A stretch of 12,590 nucleotides of DNA from an uncultured Solirubrobacter sp. (GTDB lineage Bacteria; Actinomycetota; Thermoleophilia; Solirubrobacterales; Solirubrobacteraceae), in NCBI GenBank assembly GCA_937871635.1, contig CALMNS010000668.1, positions 1 through 12,590 of the forward strand, read 5' to 3'. Every line of letters begins with the position of its first letter. Within the stretch, counting starts at the first letter, position 1. The notes under the pieces were generated by a model, which saw only the letters and a list, made by a program, of their open reading frames with translations, was not told the origin of the DNA and made no database searches. Shown one piece after another: positions 6,453 to 12,590 of the stretch. Position numbers and translations under genes: made by a program.

Positions 6453-6731
6453 TCAGCCGCCGGCCACCGCCGGGAGGATGGTCAGCTCGGCCCCGTCGGG
6501 CACGGCGGTGTCCAGGCCGTCGAGGAAGCGGATGTCCTCGCCCCCGAGGTAGACGTTCACGAAGCGGCGCGGCTCGCCGTCCTCGTCGGCGATCCGGGTG
6601 CGCAGCTCGCCGTGCTGCTCGTAGAGGGCGCCGAGGACCTCCCCCACCGTCCCGGCCCCCTCGATCGCCGCGGTCGGCTGGCCGCCGGCGGCATCGCGCA
6701 GCTGGGTCGGGATCTTGACCGTGATCGCCAC
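6453..6731 (-). CDS. CysO/MoaD/ThiS-like sulfur carrier protein, probable MetO
   Basis: A 92-residue ubiquitin-fold sulfur carrier. The sequence closely resembles mycobacterial CysO through its length: IPTQLRDAAGGQ near the start, RRFVNVYLGGEDIRFLDGLDTAVPDG in the second half and ILPAVAGG at the end. The C-terminal Gly91-Gly92 is free, as needed for adenylation and thiocarboxylation by an E1-like (MoeZ-type) enzyme not in this window. The start is the GTG at 6729-6731, two bases after the stop of the ThrC-family gene, so the pair is translationally coupled. There is no cysM or Mec-type JAMM protease next to it, unlike the mycobacterial cysteine cluster. A carrier directly downstream of a ThrC homologue matches the metM-metO arrangement described in Streptomyces. 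Carrier identity is firm; its partner is inferred from context. Confidence 0.9.
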   Translation of the reverse strand: MAITVKIPTQLRDAAGGQPTAAIEGAGTVGEVLGALYEQHGELRTRIADEDGEPRRFVNVYLGGEDIRFLDGLDTAVPDGAELTILPAVAGG

Positions 6732-6733
6732 GC

Positions 6734-7999
6734 CTAGACCCCCGCCGTCGCCGCGACGCGCGGCGCGGGCGCGTCGACGGCCGCTTCGAACGCCTCGACG
6801 CTGGGCTCGATCTCGGCAACCTCGAAGGTGCCCCGGACCGTGTCGATCGTCTTGAGGCCGTCCCCGGTGATGTAGAGGACGACGCGCTCGTCGCGCCCGA
6901 TGTCGCCGCGCTCGGCGAGCTTGGCCAGCACGGCGGTGGTCACGCCGCCCGCCGTCTCGGTGAAGATGCCGGTCGTCTCGGCCAGCAGGCGGATCCCGGA
7001 CCGGATCTCGGCGTCGGTCACCGCGTCGATCGCGCCCGCCGTCCGGCGCGCGAGCTCGACGGCGTAGGGCCCGTCGGCGGGGTTGCCGATGGCCAGCGAC
7101 TTGGCGATCGTGTCCGGCTTGACCGGGCGGCAGACGTCGGTGCCCGCCTCCCACGCCGTGGCCACCGGCGCGCAGCCGGCGGCCTGGGCGCCGTTCATCA
7201 CCGGCACGCGGGAGCCCTCGGCGACCAGGCCGGCCTCGATGAAGTCCTCGAACCCGCGGGCGACCTTGGTGAACAGGGAGCCGGACGCCACGGGCGCCAC
7301 TACCCGGTCGGGGACCTCCCAGCCGAGCTGCTCGGCCGTCTCGTAGGCCAGCGTCTTCGATCCCTCCGCGTAGTACGGCCGGACGTTGACGTTGACGAAC
7401 GCCCAGGACGGGCGGTCGGCCGAGAGCTCGGTGACCAGGCGGTTGACCCGGTCGTAGTTGCCGCGCACCGCGACCACCTGCGCGCCGTAGGCCCCGGTGG
7501 CGAGGATCTTCGCCTCCTCGAGGTCGGCCGGGATGAACACGTAGGCCGGCAGGCCCGCCGCGGCGGCGTGGGCGGCGACGGCGTTGGCGAGGTTGCCCGT
7601 CGACGCGCAGGAGAGGGTCTCGAAGCCGAGCTCCTGCGCCCGCGCGAGGGCGACGGAGACGACCCGGTCCTTGAAGGAGTGGGTGGGGTTCGCGGTCTCG
7701 TTCTTGACCCACACCTGGCCGAGCCCGAGGCGCTCGGCCAGCCGGTCGGCGCGCATCAGCGGGGTCCAGCCCGTCGGCAGCGCCGCGGCGGGCGGGCGGT
7801 CGGGGTCGCAGGGGAGGAAGTCCGCATAGCGCCAGAGGGTGTGCGGCCCGGCCTGGATGCGGCGGCGCAGCTCCTCGCCCGTCGCGGTCAGCGGCGCGTA
7901 GGCCACCTCGAGCGGGCCGAAGCACCGCTCGCACACGTACCTCGCCTCGAGGGGGTACTCCGTCCTGCACTCCTTGCACTTCAGGGCATCTGCCGGCAC
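6734..7999 (-). CDS. thrC: Threonine synthase-family PLP enzyme, probably MetM-type homocysteine synthase
   Basis: A 421-residue fold-type II PLP enzyme. An N-terminal zinc ribbon (Cys8, Cys11, Cys23, Cys26) precedes the catalytic fold: NPTHSFKDR with Schiff-base Lys110, CASTGNLANAVAA (131-143) for the cofactor phosphate, VASGSLFTK (237-245), ETAGGVTTAVLAKL (348-361) and a YITGDGLK segment (376-383). Threonine synthase converts O-phosphohomoserine to threonine; MetM relatives use the same substrate with a thiocarboxylated carrier to make homocysteine. The SAM-I riboswitch upstream and the carrier gene two bases downstream favour the MetM role, though this cannot be proved from residues I can see, and a second threonine synthase elsewhere would be expected. 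I start it at the GTG at 7997-7999, four codons ahead of ALKCKEC; in-frame starts at 8101 and 8062 lie in the riboswitch. Confidence 0.88.
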   Translation of the reverse strand: MPADALKCKECRTEYPLEARYVCERCFGPLEVAYAPLTATGEELRRRIQAGPHTLWRYADFLPCDPDRPPAAALPTGWTPLMRADRLAERLGLGQVWVKNETANPTHSFKDRVVSVALARAQELGFETLSCASTGNLANAVAAHAAAAGLPAYVFIPADLEEAKILATGAYGAQVVAVRGNYDRVNRLVTELSADRPSWAFVNVNVRPYYAEGSKTLAYETAEQLGWEVPDRVVAPVASGSLFTKVARGFEDFIEAGLVAEGSRVPVMNGAQAAGCAPVATAWEAGTDVCRPVKPDTIAKSLAIGNPADGPYAVELARRTAGAIDAVTDAEIRSGIRLLAETTGIFTETAGGVTTAVLAKLAERGDIGRDERVVLYITGDGLKTIDTVRGTFEVAEIEPSVEAFEAAVDAPAPRVAATAGV

Positions 8000-8011
8000 T
8001 GGGATCGCTTT

Positions 8012-8063
8012 CCGCCCGGAGGATGCACGCGGGCGACTGCCGATGTCGCGAACCCCGCGCATC
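8012..8063 (-). promoter_or_regulatory. Riboswitch expression platform (switching hairpins before the metM/thrC start)
   Basis: Two mutually exclusive pairings are visible. With P1 formed, UCGCCCG (8036-8030) can pair with CGGGCGG (8018-8012), covering the purine-rich GGGCGGAAAG stretch just upstream of the GTG start at 7999. With P1 open, its 3' strand GAUGCGCGGGG (8063-8053) can pair with CCCGCGUGCAUC (8033-8022) over about ten pairs with one mismatch, which removes the 5' arm of the sequestering hairpin. There is no U-tract, so the switch is probably translational. The putative ribosome binding site is weak and rather far from the start. Pairings are read by eye and not energy-tested. Confidence 0.55.
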
Positions 8064-8176
8064 TCCCAGGCTGTCGTCTTGGAGCCTGTTGGAATTGCCA
8101 CCGTTTCCGGCCGCTTCAGCGACCGGAGTGGTTGGCGGGGTCTCGTCGGGCCATTCCCTCCACCCCTCTTGATGCG
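8058..8176 (-). promoter_or_regulatory. SAM-I (S-box) riboswitch
   Basis: The 119-base leader has all main S-box parts in order. P1: CGCAUC (8176-8171) pairs with GAUGCG (8063-8058), 6 bp. Then AUCAAGAGGGGUGGAGGGA and AUGGCCCGACGAGACC, the conserved P2/kink-turn core, ending CCGCCAACC. P3: CCGGUCGC/GCGGCCGG (8126-8119 with 8114-8107), closed by UGAA. Next is the conserved J3/4 segment GGUGGCAAUUCC (8102-8091). P4: CAGGCU/AGCCUG (8088-8083 with 8072-8067). SAM binding should stabilise P1 and turn the downstream operon off. SAM-II and SAM-IV do not fit: the GAGGGA...GGCCC and GCAAUUCC blocks and the four-helix order are those of SAM-I. Confidence 0.93.
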
Positions 8177-8220
8177 TCCAGCTATGTGACGTCGAGGCTA
8201 CTGCATAGAGTGACCGCAGG

Positions 8221-9210
8221 ATGCCGAGCCTCCCCAAGCCCCGCCTCCGGCGCGCGCGCGCCGGGCTGAGCGACGCGCGCGTCGAGCGCGACGCGCCGCG
8301 CGTGGAGGTCGTCGAGTCCCCCGGCCTGCGGTGGATCAACATCGAGCGGCCGCGCAGCGCCGACCAGACCTGGCTCGAGGAGCGCTTCGACTTCCACCCG
8401 CTCGACTACGAGGACGTCCTGTCGCGCAACCAGCGACCGAAGGTCGACGAGTACGACGAGTACCTGTTCATCGTCCTCCACTTCCCGCGCTACGACAAGA
8501 ACGTCGGCCGCCTCAACGCCGCCGAGCTCGACCTCTTCGTGGGACCGGACTTCCTGATCACCCTGCCCAACGAGCCGCTGCAGCCGGTCGAGTACCTCTT
8601 CGAGCGCTGCCGCACGAACGAGGAGACCCGCGACGAGCTCTTCGCCAAGGGCCCGGGCTACCTCCTCTACAAGATCGTCGACGCCAACGTGGACGCGTCC
8701 TTCCCCATGCTGCGCAAGATGGGCAACAAGCTCGAGCGGCTCGAGGACGCGATCTTCGAGGGCGAGTCCGACAAGGTGGTGCGCGACCTCTCCAACGCCA
8801 AGCAGGAGATCATCAACTTCCGCAAGATCGTGCGGCCCCAGCGCGCGGCGTTCCGCGACCTCGAGCGCACGAAGACCCGCTACATCGCCGACGACCTCGA
8901 CATCTACTTCGACGACATCAACGACGCCTCCGAGCGGGTGTGGGACCTGCTCGAGAACTACAAGGAGGTCGTCGAGGCGCTCGAGGGCACCAACGAGTCG
9001 GTGCTTTCGCACCGGGTCAACGACTCGCTGCGCGTGCTCACCGCGTTCAGCGTGATCATGCTGCCGTTGACGCTGATCGCGTCGATCTTCGGGATGAACG
9101 TCCGGGTCCCGGGCCAAGGGGACATCGAGGCGTTCTGGATCGTGATCGGCGTCCTGGTCGGCGTCCTCGTCGGATCGCTGTCGTACTTTCGCTACCGCGG
9201 GTGGTTGTGA
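8221..9210 (+). CDS. corA: CorA-family divalent cation (Mg2+/Co2+) channel
   Basis: A 329-residue CorA protein, typical in length. A cytoplasmic alpha/beta domain (about 28-150) is followed by a long charged helical stalk (about 150-270; KLERLEDAIFEGESDKVVRDL, RKIVRPQRAAFRDLERTKTRYIADD), then TM1 (about 272-290) ending in the signature GMN at 291-293, a short periplasmic loop (VRVPGQGD) and TM2 (about 303-322), with a basic RYRGWL end. CorA forms pentamers in the inner membrane; GMN at the pore mouth selects hydrated Mg2+. The ATG at 8221-8223 has only AGG directly before it; a GTG at 8302 in RVEVV is an alternative that would remove a basic, weakly conserved leader. It diverges from the SAM-riboswitch transcript: only 44 bases separate the riboswitch 5' end from the ATG, so the two promoters must overlap there. 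Confidence 0.94.
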   Translation: MPSLPKPRLRRARAGLSDARVERDAPRVEVVESPGLRWINIERPRSADQTWLEERFDFHPLDYEDVLSRNQRPKVDEYDEYLFIVLHFPRYDKNVGRLNAAELDLFVGPDFLITLPNEPLQPVEYLFERCRTNEETRDELFAKGPGYLLYKIVDANVDASFPMLRKMGNKLERLEDAIFEGESDKVVRDLSNAKQEIINFRKIVRPQRAAFRDLERTKTRYIADDLDIYFDDINDASERVWDLLENYKEVVEALEGTNESVLSHRVNDSLRVLTAFSVIMLPLTLIASIFGMNVRVPGQGDIEAFWIVIGVLVGVLVGSLSYFRYRGWL

Positions 9211-9251
9211 GTGCCGTAACGGGCCGTCGCGGCCGGTGTCTGGCCTAGTCG

Positions 9252-10247
9252 ATGGCGATCCAGACGACGGTGGAGAAGCTCGGGCAGCTCGAGCGGTTGG
9301 GCGACTTCGCCCAGCGCCCGACCCGGCGGATGCTCGTCATCGTCAACCCGTACGCGACGACGATGTCCGACCGGCTCAAGCACCTGGTCATCTACGCGCT
9401 GCAGGGCCGCTACGAGGTCGAGGCCCTCGACACCCAGCGCCGGGGCCACGCCACCGAGCTGTGCCGCGAGGCAGCCGGCGAGGGCTACGACGTGGTGGTC
9501 GCCTTCGGCGGCGACGGGACGGTCAACGAGGCCGCCAACGGGCTGGCCGGCTCGGGGACCCCGCTCACGGTGCTGCCGGGCGGGGCTACCAACGTCTACG
9601 CGCGGATGCTCGGGATCCCGAACGACGTGGTCGACGCCACGGAGCACCTCCTGCGCCTGGCCGACGACTTCGCGCCGCGCGACGTCGACCTCGCGCGGGT
9701 CAACGGCCGCGCCTTCGTCTTCGCGGGGGGCGTCGGGCTCGACGCCAGCGTGGTCGAGCGGGTCGACCGCCACCCGCTGCTCAAGGCCCGCCTGGGCGCC
9801 TGGTACTTCGCCGAGGCCGGGATCTCGACCTTCCTGCGCTCCTACGTCGTGCGCCCGCCGCGGCTCACCGCCTCCGTGGACGGTGGCCGGGCCGAGCCGC
9901 TCGATGGGGTGAGCGCGTTCGTGCAGAACGCCGACCCGTACACGTTCTTCCGCCGGCGGCCCGTCCGCCTGATGCCCGGCGCCGGGATCGGCTCGGGCAC
10001 GTTGTCCGGCGTGGTGCTCGACCGGGCGAACGCGATCGACATGCCGACGGTCCTGTGGCGGATCCTCTCCGGCCGCCCGACCGTGGCGCGCCACCGGCGG
10101 GTCAGCGGCTTCGAGGGTGCCCGCGAGGTCGTCATCCGCTCGGCCGACGAGCGCCCGCTGCCGGTGCAGGTCGACGGTGACTACATCGGCGAGCACGCCG
10201 AAGCGGTCTTCGGGATCGAGCCCGGCGGCCTGCGCGTCATCGCGTAG
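9252..10247 (+). CDS. Diacylglycerol kinase-family lipid kinase
   Basis: A 331-residue soluble DAGK/LCB5 (YegS/DgkB)-family kinase, which phosphorylates diacylglycerol or another lipid alcohol with ATP at the membrane face. Motifs: IVNPYA (30-35), the nucleotide loop GGDGTVNEAANGL (86-98), LPGGATNVYARMLGIP (108-123), where most relatives have GGTxN, FAGGVGLDASVVE (157-169) and near the C-terminus PVQVDGDYIGE (304-314). Exact lipid substrate cannot be told. The ATG at 9252-9254 lacks a visible ribosome binding site; an internal ATG at 9330 would start at the first beta strand. It lies 41 bases after corA on the same strand, so co-transcription is plausible, and it converges on rel. Confidence 0.9.
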   Translation: MAIQTTVEKLGQLERLGDFAQRPTRRMLVIVNPYATTMSDRLKHLVIYALQGRYEVEALDTQRRGHATELCREAAGEGYDVVVAFGGDGTVNEAANGLAGSGTPLTVLPGGATNVYARMLGIPNDVVDATEHLLRLADDFAPRDVDLARVNGRAFVFAGGVGLDASVVERVDRHPLLKARLGAWYFAEAGISTFLRSYVVRPPRLTASVDGGRAEPLDGVSAFVQNADPYTFFRRRPVRLMPGAGIGSGTLSGVVLDRANAIDMPTVLWRILSGRPTVARHRRVSGFEGAREVVIRSADERPLPVQVDGDYIGEHAEAVFGIEPGGLRVIA

Positions 10248-10261
10248 CCCAGCCGCGAAGA

Positions 10262-10280
10262 GCGCGCCGACCGGGCGCGC
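10262..10280. terminator. Possible bidirectional terminator hairpin between convergent genes
   Basis: GCGCGCC (10262-10268) and GGCGCGC (10274-10280) form a perfect 7-bp stem with a five-base GACCG loop. It lies in the 39-base gap between the convergent stops of the lipid kinase (10247) and rel (10287), where a shared terminator is expected. There is no U-tract on either side, so termination efficiency is uncertain. Confidence 0.45.
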
Positions 10281-10286
10281 GCGGGG

Positions 10287-12590
10287 CTAGCGCGGCGTGA
10301 CGCGGTAGGCGTCGAAGACCGCCTCGATCGCCCGCAGCCGGTTGACCGCCGCCTTGAGCGAGCCGGTGTCCCCCACCTCGACGACGAAGCGGTTGCGGAC
10401 CATCGGGTGCGAGACCGTGCAGCGCGCCTCGAGGATGTTGATCCCGGCCTCGGAGAAGGTCCGCGACAGGTCCTCGAGCAGGCGGTGGCGGTCCCAGGCG
10501 TCGACCTGGAGCTCGACCTTGAACGACGTCTCGTTGTCGCCCTCCCAGTCCACCCCCACGAAGCGGTCGGGGTCCTTGCGCAGGGCCACCGCGTTGGGGC
10601 AGTCCTCGCGGTGGATGGTGATCCCGCGGCCGAGCGAGACGTAGCCGACGATGGGATCGCCCGAGACGGGGCGGCAGCACTTCGCCAGGCGGAGCGGGAC
10701 GTCGTCGATCCCGTCGACCCGGATCCCGTAGGCGGTCGAGTTCGAGTCGGGACGGCGGCGCGGCGCGCGGCGGCGCTCGGAGATCAGCTCGTCGGCGGCG
10801 GTCTGGATCGAGTCGTCCTCGACCCCCTCCCCCTGCTTGAGCCGCTGCATGACCTTGTTGACAACGACCTTCGGCGAGATCTTCGCGCCGCCCAGGGCGA
10901 TGTAGAAGTCCTCGGCCTTGCGGAAGCCCATCTCCCGGATGACGTCGGCCAGCAGCGGCGAGCCGGTGATGCGCTGGGCGGGCAGGCCCTGCTTCTTGAG
11001 GTGCTCCTGCAGCAGCTCGCGGCCCGTGTGCTCGGAGTCCTCGCGCGACTCGGCCTTGAACCACGCCTTGATCTTGTTGCGCGCGCGTGTCGTGCGCACC
11101 ACCGCCAGCCAGTCGCGGCTCGGGCCGCGGTCGCGCTTGGAGGTGAGGACCTCGACGATGTCGCCCGACTTGAGCTCGTAGTGCAGCGGGACGATCTTGC
11201 CGTTGACCTTGGCCCCCACGCACCGGTGCCCGACGTCCGTGTGGACCTCGTAGGCGAAGTCGAGCGGCGTGGCGCCCGCGGCGAGCGACTTGACCTCGCC
11301 CTTGGGCGTGAAGACGAAGACCTCGTCCTCGACGAGCTCTGAGCGTAGCTGGTCGGTGAACTGGCTCGGGTCCTCGGAGACCTCCTGCTGCCAGTCGAGC
11401 AGCGACTTGAGCCACTTGAGCTTCGCCTCGGAGGAGTCCGACTTGGCCGCCTTGCCCTTGCCCGGGCCCTCCTTGTAGGTCCAGTGCGCGGCGACCCCGA
11501 ACTCGGCGGTCTCGTGCATGTCGCCCGTGCGGATCTGGATCTCGAGCGGGCGCCCCTCGGGCCCGATCACCGTGGTGTGCAGCGCCTGGTACATGTTGAA
11601 CTTCGGCATCGCCACCATGTCCTTGAAGCGGCCGGGCAGCGGCTTCCAGAGCGAGTGGATGACGCCGACGGCGCCGTAGCAGTCCTTGACGGAGTCCACG
11701 ATGACCCGCATGGCGGTCAGGTCGTAGATCTCGTTGAACTCGCGGCCCTTCTTGGTCATCTTCGAGTAGATCGAGTAGAAGTGCTTCGCCCGGCCGGAGA
11801 TCTCGGCCCGGATGCCGAGCGCCTCGAGCTCCTTGGTCAGGTAGCCGCCCGCCTTCTCGACGTAGCGCTCGCGCTCCTCGCGCTGCTGGCTGACGAGGCC
11901 CTTGATCTCCTGGTACTTGCGCGGGTGCAGGCTGGCGAAGGCGAGGTCCTCGAGCTCCCACTTGATCGCGTGGATGCCGAGCCGGTGCGCGAGCGGCGCA
12001 TAGATCTCGAGGGTCTCCTTGGCCTTCTCGATCTGCTTCTGCTTCGGCATCGCCGCCAGCGTGCGCATGTTGTGCAGGCGGTCGGCGAGCTTGATGAGGA
12101 TGACCCGGATGTCCGTGGCCATCGCCACCATCATCTTGCGGTAGTTCTCCGCCTGCGCCTCGTCGCGCGACTGGAAGGTGATACCGGTGAGCTTCGTGAC
12201 GCCGTCGACGAGGCCGGCGATCTCCTCGCCGAACTGGGTCTCGACCTCCTGCAGCGAGGCCGAGGTGTCCTCGACCGTGTCGTGCAGCAGGGCGGCGCAG
12301 AGCGTCTCGGTGTCCAGCCGCATCCCCGCGCAGATCTTCGCCACGCCGACGGGATGGGTGATGAAGTCCTCACCGGAGCGCCGCTGCTGATCGCCGTGGT
12401 GCTCGTAGGCGAAGACGAACGCCTCGACGACGCGGTCGCGGTCGATCGGGATGGCGCCGTCGTCCTGGTGCTCCTCGACGATCGCGAAGAGGTCGGCGAG
12501 CAGCTCGCGCCCGGTCTCGCTGAGGTCGGCGGGCAGCTCGACGACGAGGACGACGACGCGACCGAGCCGCTCACGCCCGTGGAGCGCGAG
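10287..12590 (-). CDS. rel: Bifunctional (p)ppGpp synthetase/hydrolase Rel (N-terminus beyond right edge)
   Basis: This enzyme makes and degrades the stringent-response alarmone (p)ppGpp at the ribosome. The frame is open from the edge at 12590 to the stop at 10287, giving 767 residues; no ATG, GTG or TTG occurs in frame between 12590 and 12345, so the start is outside the window. Counting from the edge: hydrolase HD domain with RRSGEDFITHP (His79), intact HDTVED (103-108) and LADRLHN (168-174); synthetase with DLTAMRV and GRFKDMVAMPKFNMYQALHT (320-339), where RFKD is the form seen in bifunctional Rel rather than E. coli RelA; TGS domain (about 423-484); Cys-Cys-His-Cys motif (CC 638-639, His660, Cys664); ACT domain (about 690-763). 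Hydrolase residues are intact, so it is not a synthetase-only RelA. It converges on the lipid kinase gene. Confidence 0.96.
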   Translation of the reverse strand, partial: LALHGRERLGRVVVLVVELPADLSETGRELLADLFAIVEEHQDDGAIPIDRDRVVEAFVFAYEHHGDQQRRSGEDFITHPVGVAKICAGMRLDTETLCAALLHDTVEDTSASLQEVETQFGEEIAGLVDGVTKLTGITFQSRDEAQAENYRKMMVAMATDIRVILIKLADRLHNMRTLAAMPKQKQIEKAKETLEIYAPLAHRLGIHAIKWELEDLAFASLHPRKYQEIKGLVSQQREERERYVEKAGGYLTKELEALGIRAEISGRAKHFYSIYSKMTKKGREFNEIYDLTAMRVIVDSVKDCYGAVGVIHSLWKPLPGRFKDMVAMPKFNMYQALHTTVIGPEGRPLEIQIRTGDMHETAEFGVAAHWTYKEGPGKGKAAKSDSSEAKLKWLKSLLDWQQEVSEDPSQFTDQLRSELVEDEVFVFTPKGEVKSLAAGATPLDFAYEVHTDVGHRCVGAKVNGKIVPLHYELKSGDIVEVLTSKRDRGPSRDWLAVVRTTRARNKIKAWFKAESREDSEHTGRELLQEHLKKQGLPAQRITGSPLLADVIREMGFRKAEDFYIALGGAKISPKVVVNKVMQRLKQGEGVEDDSIQTAADELISERRRAPRRRPDSNSTAYGIRVDGIDDVPLRLAKCCRPVSGDPIVGYVSLGRGITIHREDCPNAVALRKDPDRFVGVDWEGDNETSFKVELQVDAWDRHRLLEDLSRTFSEAGINILEARCTVSHPMVRNRFVVEVGDTGSLKAAVNRLRAIEAVFDAYRVTPR

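Noticed and set aside
8182..9117. Minus-strand frame antisense to corA (311 codons).
   Set aside because: Val/Leu/Glu/Arg-rich shadow of corA codons; the plus strand has a full CorA with GMN and two membrane segments.
9222..9245. Short GGCC/GGCC inverted repeats between corA and the lipid kinase as a terminator.
   Set aside because: Only four-base arms with competing pairings and no U-tract; too weak to call in such GC-rich DNA.
12131..12574. Minus-strand Ser/Arg-rich frame near the right edge.
   Set aside because: It lies over the Rel HD domain in another frame; the Rel frame carries the catalytic motifs.

Overview
The window is very GC-rich, its genes overlap or sit a few bases apart, and GTG starts are frequent. 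With the families present (PyrR, a bifunctional Rel, a CysO-like sulfur carrier beside a ThrC-like enzyme), this points to an actinobacterial chromosome, perhaps the Thermoleophilia/Solirubrobacterales side. That placement is inference. Almost everything is core metabolism or housekeeping; I see no prophage, insertion sequence, CRISPR array or defence island.

Layout. (1) 1-3311, minus strand: a pyrimidine operon pyrR-pyrB-pyrC-carA with 1-4 base overlaps or direct abutment; carA runs off the left edge. A hairpin with the PyrR-binding consensus lies in the pyrR leader and pairs with the pyrR ribosome binding site. (2) 3312-5625, minus strand: RNase Z, a tandem DUF427 protein and a YfcE-type phosphoesterase. 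(3) 5661-6442: a small secreted four-cysteine protein (+), tRNA-Arg(CCG) (-) and a small zinc-ribbon protein (+). (4) 6453-8176, minus strand: a SAM-I riboswitch, then a ThrC-family PLP enzyme, then a CysO/MoaD-like sulfur carrier ending in Gly-Gly. (5) 8221-10247, plus strand: a CorA channel and a diacylglycerol-kinase-family lipid kinase. (6) 10287 to the right edge, minus strand: a bifunctional (p)ppGpp synthetase/hydrolase whose N-terminus lies outside the window.

The most informative locus is the third group of minus-strand genes. The 'threonine synthase' has a SAM-I riboswitch in its leader and a sulfur carrier gene 2 bases downstream. This fits the MetM/MetO route, in which a ThrC homologue makes homocysteine from O-phosphohomoserine with a thiocarboxylated carrier protein as sulfur donor. 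On that reading the operon is a SAM-repressed methionine operon, and the usual threonine synthase label would be misleading. The riboswitch also shows that the enzyme starts at the GTG at 7997-7999, not at an upstream GTG lying inside the riboswitch.

The pyr operon and the met operon thus both appear to use leader RNA structures that hide a ribosome binding site, with no U-tract terminator visible in either leader.
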